A stretch of 64,000 nt of DNA from Spirosoma radiotolerans (GTDB lineage: Bacteria; Bacteroidota; Bacteroidia; Cytophagales; Spirosomataceae), in assembly GCF_000974425.1 (NCBI RefSeq), contig NZ_CP010429.1, forward strand, positions 3,100,001-3,164,000, given 5' to 3'. Made by a program: the position numbers and the translations under genes. The notes under the pieces are model-generated. The model was not told the origin of the DNA. It did no database searches and worked only from the letters and a program-made list of their open reading frames with translations. Positions 8,621 to 17,871 of the stretch are shown here, in pieces. How positions within the stretch are numbered: position 1 is the stretch's first letter; each line of letters begins with the position of its first letter.

Positions 8621-8819
8621 TCATGTTTTTTAGTGTGTTTAGTTCTGCATTAAATTAGCAACAGAATAATCTCTTGTAAATCAACCGGAACTATAGGTAG
8701 ACCAGGACTTACTGCTGCTCATTAATACGGCATGAAGGTATTGACCACAAACGTATATTCCTATTTTTTCACTATATAAGCGTATATACGTCCTACATAG
8801 TGAGTATTCGGTAGGTAGT

Positions 8820-10889
8820 TTACCGAACCAGCTTCCAGACGTCAGCTACGCGGGTAACAGGAAGTTGACAGGCCCGATTGTAGCAGACGTAAACAGCCGT
8901 TTGTCCGTTAATAGGGCCCCGTTGTTGTAAAAGAGGTAGTTCACTCCTATCCGTCGTGCCACATACGACTTTGTTCGGGTAAAAGGCAGCGTCCAGTTCC
9001 GCCCGAAACTGTGCAGCCTCGGGGCCTACAATGGCAATTTCGGCTGTGGGCCGGGCACGCAGGGCAAATTGGGAGGCCCAGTTTGTGAGGTAATCGGCGT
9101 TTTGCTGCACCAGGGGTTGCACGCGACCCAGCATCTGGTCGGCGCGTTCGGCATACTGTGGCCTATCGAGCAATAAGCTCAACGCATATAGGTTTTCGGC
9201 CATCATCGAGTTCGACGAGGGAATGACGTTATCGAATAGCTCTTTGCGCCGGGCAATAAGCTCCTCCCCGTTTTTATCCGTAAAGAAAAACATCGGGTCT
9301 GCCCCGGTTTCGTCGGTGACCGTGTTATCAGCAAAATTGGTCAGTACATACTGCATCAGTTGGTCCGCTTCGGTCAGCCAGCTTTCCGTAAAGGTAGCCT
9401 GATACAAGGCCAGCAGCCCGTCGATTACCGTGGCATAATCATCCAGAAAACCTGTCTGGCGCGCTCTGCCGTTTTTATAAGTATGCCAAAGCCGGCCATT
9501 TCGACTGTCCCGCATTTTTCTGAGCAGGAAATAGGCCAGCCTAAGGGCCAGCGTCAGAAATTCGGGTTCACCGAAAACGCGGTAGGCCGTGGCGAGTCCT
9601 TTCAACAGCAGGCCATTCCAGGAACACAGTATCTTATCGTCTAACCCCGGACGGATCCGTTCATTTCTGATTCGTAACAACCGAGTGTGTGTAGCATCCA
9701 GACGAACGCCTAAGTCTCCCAATGACCAGCCCATACGTTCGGCAAAAGATTCGTCGGATTCGGTTCGGTGCAGAATATTGGTCCGGAGTCCACCGTGGCC
9801 GGGGTCCCAGTTCCCCTCCTCCGTTAAGCTATACAACTCAGCAAACCAGTCATTATCGACTCCGAGTGTTTGCTTTAGTTCAGGTGTCGTGAACGTATAA
9901 AACTTCCCTTCTATACCTTCACTGTCGGCATCCAGGGCTGAGTAAAATCCGCCCTCAGGGCTAAGTAACTCTCGTTGCAAAAATCCAACCGTCTGGTATA
10001 TAACGTGTTTATATAAAGGACTTCGAGTTAAACTATAAGCTTCCGCATAAAGCGTTAGCAATTGCCCGTTATCATAAAGCATTTTCTCAAAGTGAGGAGC
10101 AAACCAGTCAGCATCCGTCGAATAGCGGGCAAACCCACCACCTAGCTGATCGTAGATACCGCCAAGCGCCATGCGGTCCAGCGTCAGCTTAACCTGATGC
10201 AGCGCTGATTCATTATCGATACCGGTAGCCACCGTAACGTCGTAATACCGCAATAAAAACCGCCAGACGCTGGGCATTGGAAACTTGGGAGCACGACGTA
10301 ATCCGCCTTTTTCATCATCGGACTTGACGGCTACTTTCCGATACAACACGTCGAGCATTTCGGGGGCAAAGAGCGGGTCATTCGGCGACAGGCCATATCG
10401 TTCGGCATCGGTCAGATTCAATTCGCGGGCAAACCCTTCCGCCGACTGCACCAAATCTGTCCGATGTTCGGCAAAGGCAGCCCGGATGCTGTCTAACAAG
10501 TGCATCCAGTTTTTCTGTGGCAGGTAGGTGACCCCATAAAACGGTTTGGCATCGGGCATAAGAAATACGTTGAGTGGCCACCCACCCTGTACACCCATGG
10601 CCTGCACAGCGTCCATGTAAATGGCATCGACATCAGGACGCTCCTCCCGATCCACTTTGATGCACACGAAATGAGCATTCATCACCTCGGCCACCATCTC
10701 TTTCTCGAACGATTCCCGTTCCATCACGTGGCACCAATGACAGGCCGAATAGCCAATACTGACCAGAATGGGCTTGTCTTCGTCGATGGCTTTATTCAGC
10801 GCTTCCTCGCCCCAGGGATACCAGTTCACTGGATTTTCGGCATGTTGGAGCAAGTAGGGACTCGTTTCGTATTGAAGTTGATTCGACAT
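8820..10889 (-). CDS. DUF255 thioredoxin-domain protein (YyaL/SPATA20 type)
   Basis: 689 residues, the usual length. The N-terminal thioredoxin-like domain shows '[16 protein letters not shown]' with a CxxC-type pair at Cys50 and Cys53, preceded by '[12 protein letters not shown]', both family hallmarks. The remaining about 500 residues form an (alpha/alpha)6 barrel like N-acylglucosamine epimerases and glycosidases ('[17 protein letters not shown]', '[12 protein letters not shown]', '[11 protein letters not shown]'). The family is widespread from bacteria to mammals and its biochemical activity is unsettled; a redox or sugar-related role is inferred from fold only. Cytosolic, with no operon partner. 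Confidence 0.93.
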   Translation of the reverse strand: MSNQLQYETSPYLLQHAENPVNWYPWGEEALNKAIDEDKPILVSIGYSACHWCHVMERESFEKEMVAEVMNAHFVCIKVDREERPDVDAIYMDAVQAMGVQGGWPLNVFLMPDAKPFYGVTYLPQKNWMHLLDSIRAAFAEHRTDLVQSAEGFARELNLTDAERYGLSPNDPLFAPEMLDVLYRKVAVKSDDEKGGLRRAPKFPMPSVWRFLLRYYDVTVATGIDNESALHQVKLTLDRMALGGIYDQLGGGFARYSTDADWFAPHFEKMLYDNGQLLTLYAEAYSLTRSPLYKHVIYQTVGFLQRELLSPEGGFYSALDADSEGIEGKFYTFTTPELKQTLGVDNDWFAELYSLTEEGNWDPGHGGLRTNILHRTESDESFAERMGWSLGDLGVRLDATHTRLLRIRNERIRPGLDDKILCSWNGLLLKGLATAYRVFGEPEFLTLALRLAYFLLRKMRDSRNGRLWHTYKNGRARQTGFLDDYATVIDGLLALYQATFTESWLTEADQLMQYVLTNFADNTVTDETGADPMFFFTDKNGEELIARRKELFDNVIPSSNSMMAENLYALSLLLDRPQYAERADQMLGRVQPLVQQNADYLTNWASQFALRARPTAEIAIVGPEAAQFRAELDAAFYPNKVVCGTTDRSELPLLQQRGPINGQTAVYVCYNRACQLPVTRVADVWKLVR

Positions 10890-10986
10890 ACTAATTAGAC
10901 TAACAGAGCGATAAACAGAGTAGCAGGAAAAGCCAGATTAAAGCATTTTGCGGATTACTTCAACCTGGTCCTCTATACTAACTGTT

Positions 10987-12630
10987 CTAATGGATAACTA
11001 CTTTTTTCGTCTGGATTCCGGTTCCGTTTTTAATGCGCAGGATATATTGTCCAGTAGGCAAATTGGCCACATTCAGAACTTCCTTAACACTGTTAACCTG
11101 CCTCCTGACAACGGATTGGCCGGTTAGGTTAATCAAGTCAAGTTCGGTAATGGGAGCAGGCAGGTGCCCAAAAGTAACCGTAAGGGTCGTTTGGGCCGGG
11201 TTCGGATAGACCATCAGATCGGCAAAAGCAGGCTCAATAGCGGTCACCATCCCCATATCGAATCGACACAAGTAGACTTCCCGCCCAGTCAGTTCAATGG
11301 TCTGCTGCCAGGATTTATACCGAACCGTCAGGCTTGTTTTTTGGGTCTCATCCGCATATGGATTCTGAGCGGCCACCAGGATTTTATTCTCCTTAACCAC
11401 CCCCCGCCAGACAGGTAGCTGTTTGTCCATCAGGTCGCGGGCGGGTGTTTCGATGACGCGCTCGTAACTTCCCTGAAACATATCGGCAAAGCGCGACAGC
11501 CGATATAGGCCGTGAGTGAAATGCTCATAAGCCGCATAGATATCCGTTCGGGCGGGTGCCAGGGTTGGATTATCCCAAAGCCAAAGACCGGCGGCTCCCG
11601 AAAAAAACGGAAAGATAGCCATGGCCTCGGCCATAAAGGGCTGGATGAAATTGGGAAAGCTACTCGAACTATCATGATACCGCAGCCAGACCCAGGGAAT
11701 CACGGGTTTGCTGCTCCACGCCCGATTTACCTCCACCTGGAACAACAGGTAAGCCAGGTAATCCTTCGCCAGGGGATTTGGGTAATCGTAATAATAATAG
11801 GCCGAGGGCGACAGGGCGTCCAGTTGTTCGTAATAAGGCCCGCCAATGCCCCGCCCGGTCGAATCCTGAACCAAGTAATTGGTCCGGCTCAGGCTCGTTG
11901 TCCAATCGGTCCAGCTGTAGGTGGGTACGTTCAGGTAGTTGTTCAGCACGGGTGTGTCGGCATAGCTGGTCACGCTGATGCCCGTCAGATCGGCATGTTG
12001 ACGAATGTAGCGTATGCCTTCGGCGTATAGGTTCCGCATGGCTTTTTTGTAAGCAGCGACAAAGTCGGCATCACTTAAATTTCGGTAGATGTCCGGTACG
12101 CGACTATCCCGCTTGATCGTTAAAATCCGACTGTCGGTTTCCAGAATACGCTCATAATCCAGCGCCAGTCGACCAATGGGGAGTTTATACAAACCAGACG
12201 CGTTTTTCTGCCCCCCGGCAATCCCGGACAGGAAGTTATCCCACTTTGCGCGATAGGCCGTCAGGTCGTTCGCCCAGGGGCTTTCAATGGTTTCCCAGGG
12301 CTGATTGAGGCCCGTCGCGATGCCGTAATACACAACAGCCCGTTGAGCAGGCTGCACCAGCGTACCATATTCACTGTCCTTGATGTCAACCAGTTGGCTA
12401 AATCCGTGTTTGAGGGGACTGGCCTGCGTATCGGCAAAGCGAGGGCCACCATAAACAATCGGAAACGGCAGGGAAAACTCGGGAAATTTGCTCCATTCAA
12501 TCTGGTTTGGCTGACTTACCGGCGTGAAGGTAAGCCGCTCAGCGCACTGCTGTTGAGCCAGGGCGGCTGAATGATTCGTCAACCAAAACCCACTTATCCA
12601 GAATAAGAAAAAGCCAAAAGGGATACGCAT
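10987..12630 (-). CDS. T9SS cargo protein of unknown activity
   Basis: Start taken at ATG 12630 (547 aa); the longer frame to 12648 would use TTG. A signal peptide ('FFLFWISGFWLTNHSAALAQ') is followed by a region of about 400 residues with motifs of a TIM-barrel-like enzyme ('IGRLALDYERIL', 'SKPVIPWVWLRYHDSS', 'GAAGLWLWDNP'), then a short beta domain. The C-terminus ends in a Por-secretion tail: 'VYPNPAQTTLTV' and 'LPTGQYILRIKNG'. This marks it for type IX secretion, to the surface or medium. The central domain may be hydrolytic (a glycosidase-like barrel with conserved Asp/Glu and Trp), but I do not recognise its family. Confidence 0.8.
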   Translation of the reverse strand: MRIPFGFFLFWISGFWLTNHSAALAQQQCAERLTFTPVSQPNQIEWSKFPEFSLPFPIVYGGPRFADTQASPLKHGFSQLVDIKDSEYGTLVQPAQRAVVYYGIATGLNQPWETIESPWANDLTAYRAKWDNFLSGIAGGQKNASGLYKLPIGRLALDYERILETDSRILTIKRDSRVPDIYRNLSDADFVAAYKKAMRNLYAEGIRYIRQHADLTGISVTSYADTPVLNNYLNVPTYSWTDWTTSLSRTNYLVQDSTGRGIGGPYYEQLDALSPSAYYYYDYPNPLAKDYLAYLLFQVEVNRAWSSKPVIPWVWLRYHDSSSSFPNFIQPFMAEAMAIFPFFSGAAGLWLWDNPTLAPARTDIYAAYEHFTHGLYRLSRFADMFQGSYERVIETPARDLMDKQLPVWRGVVKENKILVAAQNPYADETQKTSLTVRYKSWQQTIELTGREVYLCRFDMGMVTAIEPAFADLMVYPNPAQTTLTVTFGHLPAPITELDLINLTGQSVVRRQVNSVKEVLNVANLPTGQYILRIKNGTGIQTKKVVIH

Positions 12631-12755
12631 TGCTTGAAGTTTCGCCAAAACTACGGAATTTTAGGGGCGAATAACGTTCTTACGCGGTAAACGAATACCG
12701 TGACGCTGCTCGTTACTTATCCTAACAACGATACGCAATACTACCTCTTCCGGTT

Positions 12756-13214
12756 ATGCATACACTCCGCATTTTTGTTCTCATTTCGGTTCTACTTGTC
12801 GCGCTCATCAGTTGCAAAAAAGACGATGGCAATGACCCTAACCCCACGGCTGCCTCCCAAACTGACTTACTGGTAGCCAATAACTGGCGAACAGTTCGGG
12901 TAACGACCCCCGATGGGCAGGAAATTAACAAAAGCCGATTAAATCTGAACACGCAGGTACTCTATGATCTGAACATGCAGTTTCGGAAAGATGGGTCTGT
13001 TCGTGCTTTAGATCCTAGTCAGTCTAACTCCGTTGTCAATGGGGGCAGTTGGAAACTAACTGCCGACAACCAGTCAATGGACGTCGATGTGCAAGGGTTT
13101 AAGGGTAATTTCCCGATTATTCAACTTACCAAAAGCAAGTTGATCCTTCGGCAAAGCGCGCCTGTCGATGGCAAAACATCCGACATCAACCTCGAATTTA
13201 ACCCAACTCTATAA
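12756..13214 (+). CDS. Small lipoprotein, lipocalin-like
   Basis: 152 residues with a lipoprotein signal ('LISVLLVALISCKKD', Cys at about residue 20) followed by an acidic linker. The body 'LLVANNWRTVRVT', 'MQFRKDGSVRALD' and 'GGSWKLTADNQSMDV' has the layout of the small lipocalin-like domains frequent in Bacteroidota lipoproteins ('W..' opening strand, then the 'F..dG.' and 'G.W.l..d...l.i' strands). Ligand unknown. Its stop codon lies at the edge of a 37-bp near-perfect inverted repeat. Confidence 0.75.
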   Translation: MHTLRIFVLISVLLVALISCKKDDGNDPNPTAASQTDLLVANNWRTVRVTTPDGQEINKSRLNLNTQVLYDLNMQFRKDGSVRALDPSQSNSVVNGGSWKLTADNQSMDVDVQGFKGNFPIIQLTKSKLILRQSAPVDGKTSDINLEFNPTL

Positions 13215-13298
13215 ATGCTGGAATGCGTGATAGATAGAATGAGTGAATAGCTGGCGCATCCCTATTCACTCATTCTATCCATCACGCATTCCAGCATT
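13214..13298. repeat. 37-bp near-perfect inverted repeat
   Basis: Left arm 13214-13250 and right arm 13262-13298 are complementary over 37 positions with one mismatch; the loop is 11 nt. The left arm starts on the last base of the lipoprotein stop codon. The arm begins AATGCTGGAATGCG and ends GAGTGAATAG, and has a loose seven-base rhythm. It separates two genes on the same strand and has no U-tract after it. Confidence 0.8.
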
Positions 13299-13306
13299 CA
13301 GCTTAC

Positions 13307-14179
13307 ATGAAATTCGAAACTGAGCCGGGGTTCTTTTTGTCGGCCGATGCCTGGGGAAACCCGGCAAACCCGACGGTCGTTCTGCTACACGGGGGCGGCC
13401 AAACCCGGCATTCCTGGGGCGACACAGCCCAACGGCTAGCCGATGCGGGTTGGTATGCCATCGCGCTTGATGCCCGCGGACATGGCGATAGCGACTGGTC
13501 GGCCGAAGGGCATTACAGTATTGATTACCTCGCCAGTGATTTACGAGCTGTTTGCGCGCAACTTTCCGGCAAACCCGCCTTAGTGGGCGCATCGATGGGC
13601 GGTATGACAGCCCTCATAGCGGAAGGCGAGCGACCCGCTGGCACGGTGTCCATTTGCTCAGCCATTGTTCTGGTCGACATTGCCCCACGTTCTGAGCAGA
13701 AAGGCATCGAGCGGATTTTTGCGTTCATGAGTGCCAATCAGGATGGGTTTGCCTCCCTTGACGACGCGGCCGAAGCGGTAGCCGCCTATTTACCTAACCG
13801 CCCCCGCCCGTCTGACAACAGCCGTCTGGAGAAAAACCTTCGGTTTCGTACCAGTGCAACCGGCGAAGCCCGCTACTATTGGCATTGGGACCCGCAGATG
13901 CTGGCACTCTGGCGGCAGCACACCGGCCCCGATCAGCAGACCAGCAATGAAGAACGGTTGTATCGGGCCGCTCAGGCGCTTACCGTCCCGACACTTATTG
14001 TGCGCGGGGGCATCAGCGATGTAGTGAGCGAAAAAGTAATGGCCGAATTCATTGACGCCGTTCCACACGTGCGAAGCGTCAATGTTGCCAATGCGGGTCA
14101 TATGGTTGCCGGTGACTCAAATCATGCATTCACTAAGGCGGTTATCGAGTTTTTAAAGAGCGAACGAATGAATGAGTGA
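13307..14179 (+). CDS. Alpha/beta hydrolase
   Basis: 290 residues. The alpha/beta-hydrolase order is clear: oxyanion-hole 'LLHGGGQTRHSW' (HG), 'ALDARGHGDSDW', nucleophile elbow 'VGASMGGMTAL' (GxSxG, Ser about residue 97), acid region 'LIVRGGISDVVS' (Asp), and catalytic His in 'VANAGHMVAGD'. No signal peptide, so cytosolic. The family covers esterases, peroxidases and C-C hydrolases; the substrate cannot be told. It is preceded by a long hairpin and followed by a repeat-rich spacer before an MFS gene. Confidence 0.9.
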   Translation: MKFETEPGFFLSADAWGNPANPTVVLLHGGGQTRHSWGDTAQRLADAGWYAIALDARGHGDSDWSAEGHYSIDYLASDLRAVCAQLSGKPALVGASMGGMTALIAEGERPAGTVSICSAIVLVDIAPRSEQKGIERIFAFMSANQDGFASLDDAAEAVAAYLPNRPRPSDNSRLEKNLRFRTSATGEARYYWHWDPQMLALWRQHTGPDQQTSNEERLYRAAQALTVPTLIVRGGISDVVSEKVMAEFIDAVPHVRSVNVANAGHMVAGDSNHAFTKAVIEFLKSERMNE

Positions 14180-14250
14180 AAGAGCGCAGTAAATTGGGTA
14201 AGTTTTCACCGCTTTCACCATTCACTCTTTCACCTTTCGCTCATTGAGCA
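14157..14250. repeat. Degenerate seven-base-period repeats in a partial inverted repeat
   Basis: 'GAATGAGTGAAAGAGCG' (14166 region) and the downstream 'TTTCACC ATTCACT CTTTCAC CTTTCGC' (about 14213-14240) are partly complementary and built of roughly seven-base units. The left part overlaps the 3' end of the hydrolase gene and the right part abuts the MFS start codon at 14251. A similar motif occurs at 36546-36571 on the same strand. Confidence 0.5.
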
Positions 14251-15564
14251 ATGAAAAACTCTCCTCGTATCCTGACTGCCTGGACATTTTACGACTGGGC
14301 CAACTCGGTTCACTCGCTGGTTATTGTATCGAGCATTTTCCCCGTTTACTTTTCCGCTACCGCGCTTAACGAAAACGGCGGTCCCATCATTGACTTCATG
14401 GGCATGTCGATCAAGAATTCCGTTTTATTTTCTTATACAATCTCGGCAGCTTTCCTTCTGACGGCCCTTCTGTCCCCTATTTTCTCCGCCATAGCCGACT
14501 ACAGCGGCCAGAAGAAAACATTCATGAAAGCCTTTTGCTATACCGGAGCGATCAGTTGCAGCCTGTTGTATTTTTTTACCAGAGAAACCACGACCCTGGC
14601 GGTCATTTGTTTCTGGCTAAGTCTGATCGGCTGGAGCGGCAGCATCGTCTTTTACAACTCGTACCTCCCCGATATTGCAACCGAAGATCAGTATGATCGG
14701 GTTAGCGCCCGTGGGTTTTCAATGGGGTATCTGGGCAGCGTACTGCTGATGATTTTCAATCTGCTGGTGATTCTGAAACGCGAGTGGTTCGGCAATATAT
14801 CGGAAGGCATGGCTTCCCGGATTGCCTTCTTGACCGTAGGTGTCTGGTGGGTTGGTTTCGCCCAGATTCCGTTTAGCCGCCTGCCCGATGGCATCCGGAA
14901 AACGGGTCGGCAAACAGGTAACTATCTGCTCAATGGCTTTAAAGAGTTAAAGCATGTTTGGGCGGAGTTACAGACTCAACCGTTGGCCAAGCGGTTTCTG
15001 ATCGCATTTTTTGTGTACAATATGGCCGTACAGACGGTAATGTATGTGGCCACGATCTTTGGCAGCGATGAGTTGAAATTACCCGGCCAGAGCTTGATTA
15101 TCACGGTGTTGCTGATTCAGCTCGTGGCGATTCCGGGGGCCTACGGCTTCTCGCGCCTGTCGGAGCGGTTGGGCAATACGTACGGACTCATGACGGCGGT
15201 ACTGGTCTGGATTGTGGTCTGCGCCGGGGCCTATTATGTACAAACCCAAACCCAGTTTTTTGTGCTGGCAGCCGTTGTTGGGTTGGTTATGGGCGGCATT
15301 CAATCCCTGTCCCGCTCCACCTACTCCAAATTAATTCCAACCACGACCGACACGGCCTCCTATTTTAGTTTTTACGACGTCACCGAAAAAACATCTATCG
15401 TCTTTGGCACCCTGGTGTACGGGCTGATTGAACAATTAACGGGGAGCATGCGCAATTCGATACTGGCTCTGTTAGGGCTATTTGTAGTTGGATTTGTGCT
15501 TTTGTGGCGAATTCCTTCACAAAAAGTTTACCGTACCCATTTGGAAACAGAGGAAGTTTTGTAA
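14251..15564 (+). CDS. MFS transporter of the UMF1/Atg22-like family
   Basis: 437 residues with about twelve hydrophobic segments. The opening 'AWTFYDWANSVHSLVIVSSIFP' (here the W-x-x-YDWANS core) and 'SPIFSAIADYSGQKKT' are hallmarks of the UMF1 family, related to the yeast vacuolar effluxer Atg22. Further conserved segments are 'YNSYLPDIA', 'SARGFSMGYLGS', and 'GGIQSLSRSTYSKLIP'. It is an inner-membrane transporter of unknown cargo; amino acids are often suggested by the Atg22 link. The 3' end overlaps the promoter of tRNA-Val. Confidence 0.88.
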   Translation: MKNSPRILTAWTFYDWANSVHSLVIVSSIFPVYFSATALNENGGPIIDFMGMSIKNSVLFSYTISAAFLLTALLSPIFSAIADYSGQKKTFMKAFCYTGAISCSLLYFFTRETTTLAVICFWLSLIGWSGSIVFYNSYLPDIATEDQYDRVSARGFSMGYLGSVLLMIFNLLVILKREWFGNISEGMASRIAFLTVGVWWVGFAQIPFSRLPDGIRKTGRQTGNYLLNGFKELKHVWAELQTQPLAKRFLIAFFVYNMAVQTVMYVATIFGSDELKLPGQSLIITVLLIQLVAIPGAYGFSRLSERLGNTYGLMTAVLVWIVVCAGAYYVQTQTQFFVLAAVVGLVMGGIQSLSRSTYSKLIPTTTDTASYFSFYDVTEKTSIVFGTLVYGLIEQLTGSMRNSILALLGLFVVGFVLLWRIPSQKVYRTHLETEEVL

Positions 15565-15569
15565 GTTTG
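15540..15569 (+). promoter_or_regulatory. Promoter of tRNA-Val (-33/-7)
   Basis: TTTG at 15540-15543 and TAAGTTTG at 15562-15569 (spacing 18 nt) match the Bacteroidota sigma-ABfr consensus TTTG / TAnnTTTG. It lies in the last codons of the MFS gene. Predicted transcription starts near 15577, giving a leader of about 60 nt before the mature tRNA. Confidence 0.65.
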
Positions 15570-15637
15570 CAGCTCCGGAAGGCGTTGATGACGCCGTTTC
15601 GTCGGAAGCTCCGCCCTTGAGGCCTTCCCGGGAACAA

Positions 15638-15715
15638 AGGAGGTTAGCTCAGTTGGTTCAGAGCGCTGCTTTGACAGAGCAGAGGTCAGCGGTTCGAGCC
15701 CGCTACTTCCTACCA
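15638..15715 (+). tRNA. tRNA-Val(GAC)
   Basis: A 78-nt cloverleaf: acceptor AGGAGGT pairs with ACTTCCT, D-arm GCTC/GAGC, anticodon stem CTGCT/AGCAG with loop TTGACAG (anticodon GAC), T-arm AGCGG TTCGAGC CCGCT, discriminator A, and an encoded CCA at 15713-15715. It reads Val GUC (and GUU by wobble) codons. Encoded CCA contrasts with the nearby tRNA-Ser, which lacks it. Confidence 0.96.
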
Positions 15716-15729
15716 GGACAGGTTGTCTA

Positions 15730-15763
15730 AACGCCCCAAATTCATTGAATTCGGGGCGTTTTT
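15730..15763 (+). terminator. Rho-independent terminator of tRNA-Val
   Basis: AACGCCCC (15730-15737) pairs with GGGGCGTT (15753-15760), with further pairing inside (AATTC/GAATT), followed by a T-run. It lies 15 nt after the tRNA. Confidence 0.85.
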
Positions 15764-16255
15764 GCGTTTTGGCAATTAGTATCACGCGATCTGAGTACGA
15801 ATCGGAACTACTTCCATATGTGGCTTAAGTTAAAACTTAAGCCTGTCGCCTAGGCTTTTACGTCATCAACCGTGTATGTGTTTGCCTTGGATTGGTTGAA
15901 CAGACTCAGAGCTGTGAATGATGTTGATGCCTGGGATAGCTGACTGCTTCCCCTACGCCCTTCACCTGTTCCAGCACAATACGCTGACCTTTTAGTAACA
16001 GGCTGGTGTAGACACGTTTAAATAGGTCCGAACACATAATGAAGAAGTAAAAAGAGAAATTAAGGCAAAGCTTGACGAATAGGCATCACAAGGGTACAGA
16101 TTAATGTCGACAACGTACACTAATTTTGGCGCTGCTGTCTATATTTATCTGTTCTTTTTAAGAAAGACACTTCTCGGCATGTGCACCTGCTAAGCCTACC
16201 TTGCGTATCAAGAATGTATTCACCGTTTCAGCATCTTTTCAACCTACACATTAGT
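15764..16255. other. Spacer without a convincing gene
   Basis: About 490 bp. It holds a short palindrome GGCTTAAGTT/AACTTAAGCC (near 15822-15842). A 43-codon ORF on the minus strand (15906-16037, ATG start) has mixed composition but no recognisable motif. I see no RNA gene. The ORF may be chance or a gene remnant. Confidence 0.3.
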
Positions 16256-16513
16256 ATGTTTTCGAGTAAGGACTACCCTAAAATGACGCTTGACGAATTA
16301 GTGTCAGAAGAGAAAAAATTGAAATCTCAAAAAATTCTGATCGCTGTGCTGATCGGATTTTTAGTTGGCGTTGCTATTTGGTCTGCTACACATATAGGCG
16401 GCTTTATCCTTACTGTTGGCTTACTAATTTTTGCTTTATTCGTTGGCTCCAGCTATTCAAAAAACCTAAAGAGTATTCGAGCGGAAATAATCCACAGGGA
16501 TACTCTTCGTTAA
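16256..16513 (+). CDS. Small membrane protein, two helices
   Basis: 85 residues from ATG 16256; the frame opens earlier (16181) but the extra residues look random and hold no signal. An N-terminal soluble segment 'MTLDELVSEEKKLKSQK' is followed by two hydrophobic helices ('ILIAVLIGFLVGVAIW' and 'GGFILTVGLLIFALFVG') and a basic tail 'SYSKNLKSIRAEI'. The pattern recurs in small uncharacterised Bacteroidota proteins. Inner-membrane location is likely and no function is assigned. Confidence 0.65.
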   Translation: MFSSKDYPKMTLDELVSEEKKLKSQKILIAVLIGFLVGVAIWSATHIGGFILTVGLLIFALFVGSSYSKNLKSIRAEIIHRDTLR

Positions 16514-16562
16514 TTGGCTTCGCAATGCCACGTTTCGACAGACATCCATAAGCCGAAAATAA

Positions 16563-16907
16563 ATGAATCGTTCAGAACAAAAGCTCATTTCGGACCTTCA
16601 ATCTCCGCTTTTTGGTAGTTTGAAAGCCGCCCAACCCAGTACAACAGACAGCGTATACAGCGGTCCCAATAGAGCTGTTGTGCTGGAGAATCAGCATGAA
16701 GACCCGAAACGACTTTCTGTTGGCGATAAACTTTTTTCGGAGAGCACTTGGAGCGCTCTGTTTATCACGATTGTGTCTGTCACACAAACAGAAGCCCTCA
16801 GTGATCATGGATACCGTTTCTATCGTAACTTTAAGGATGGTGATTCCCATATCAACGGGGAGGTGTCTCCCGATTGGGATTTCCGCTATTGGGTAGTTGT
16901 TCCGTAG
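16563..16907 (+). CDS. Hypothetical protein, 114 aa
   Basis: No recognised family. It has a hydrophilic start, a patch 'TWSALFITIVSVTQ' and an aromatic C-terminus 'DWDFRYWVVV'. The opposite strand holds an almost equally long ORF (16572-16916), but this frame fits the direction and spacing of its neighbours and ends 53 nt before the next gene's preferred start. No signal peptide is clear. It could be spurious. Confidence 0.4.
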   Translation: MNRSEQKLISDLQSPLFGSLKAAQPSTTDSVYSGPNRAVVLENQHEDPKRLSVGDKLFSESTWSALFITIVSVTQTEALSDHGYRFYRNFKDGDSHINGEVSPDWDFRYWVVVP

Positions 16908-16959
16908 CTCGTTCATTTATCCGTTTAATCTGGAAAACAATTCTTTTTTTACGTTCCCG

Positions 16960-17847
16960 ATGCCTATTCCTTACCGCAAACGCTTCGGTCTGTTTCGGAA
17001 CCCGGCGGTTCGGCATGAACTGCAATTGCTGGACCCTATTCGTGATCACCAGCGCATGGTTCACCTGCTGACGGCCTACGAATTTCCGTTCGATATCACG
17101 CGTGCGCTGGAGCTGGCCCTGTTTCATACTTACGCCAGTCCACGGGTATCGGGACTGCTGGCGCGAACAGGCGAGTTTGAACGCCACGGCCAGAAACGGT
17201 ACGATGATACGAGCCGCCTGATTTCGGAGTTTATGGAATCGGGCTACGACAGTGCCAACGGGCAGCGGGCCATTGAGCACATGAACCACATTCATGGCCA
17301 CTACCGCATCGACAACGCTGATTTTTTGTTTGTTCTGTCCACGTTTGTGTTTTATCCCATTGACTGGATCAGGCAGTACGGCTGGCGACAACTGAGCGTT
17401 TCGGAAGAAATGGCCCTATTTTATTTTTTCCGGGAAGTGGGGCGACGGATGAACCTGCAGGACTTGCCAGATAGCCTGGCCGACATGCGTTCGTTCATGG
17501 CCGCTTATGAAGACAAGCACTTTCGCTACACGGAAAGTAACCGCAAAATTGCCGATGCCACCGTCCGGATTGTACAGGGATGGTTTCCCCGGTTTCTGCA
17601 CCCGCTCGTGCAGCCTACGTTTGCCGCGCTGATAAACGACAAGCTTCGGTTAGCCTTTGGCTACCAGCAACCACCGGCCTGGTTTACAGCCATGACAAGA
17701 GGTGCGTTGTGGCTGCGAAAATGGCCACTGCGCTGGATCACCTTTGAAAATTACCCGTCTACCGTCGAGAAGGCAACTTATCGTTCGTATCCGGAAGGGC
17801 CACCCGATATAGAAACCGTTGGCCCGCCGGAGTTGCTGAAACACTAG
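16960..17847 (+). CDS. Oxygenase MpaB family (DUF2236)
   Basis: 295 residues from ATG 16960; an earlier start at 16897 would overlap the upstream ORF and adds an unlikely leader. Family features are 'TRALELALFHTYASPRVSGLL', the haem-pocket region 'HMNHIHGHYRIDNADFLFVL' (His residues with the D-F) and 'LSVSEEMALFYFFREVGRRM' further on. MpaB-type proteins share a haem-b fold with latex-clearing oxygenase Lcp and fungal mycophenolate MpaB, and oxidatively cleave or modify hydrophobic substrates. No signal peptide is seen. Substrate unknown. Confidence 0.8.
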   Translation: MPIPYRKRFGLFRNPAVRHELQLLDPIRDHQRMVHLLTAYEFPFDITRALELALFHTYASPRVSGLLARTGEFERHGQKRYDDTSRLISEFMESGYDSANGQRAIEHMNHIHGHYRIDNADFLFVLSTFVFYPIDWIRQYGWRQLSVSEEMALFYFFREVGRRMNLQDLPDSLADMRSFMAAYEDKHFRYTESNRKIADATVRIVQGWFPRFLHPLVQPTFAALINDKLRLAFGYQQPPAWFTAMTRGALWLRKWPLRWITFENYPSTVEKATYRSYPEGPPDIETVGPPELLKH

Positions 17848-17871
17848 CCTCAGCCGCCTGTTCACGTCATG

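Noticed and set aside
11512..12030. 172-codon ORF antisense to the T9SS protein
   Set aside because: Overlaps a gene with clear signal peptide and sorting tail; no independent support.
16572..16916. 114-codon ORF on the minus strand opposite the hypothetical gene
   Set aside because: Runs against all neighbours and overlaps the MpaB region; the plus-strand frame is a better, still uncertain, choice.
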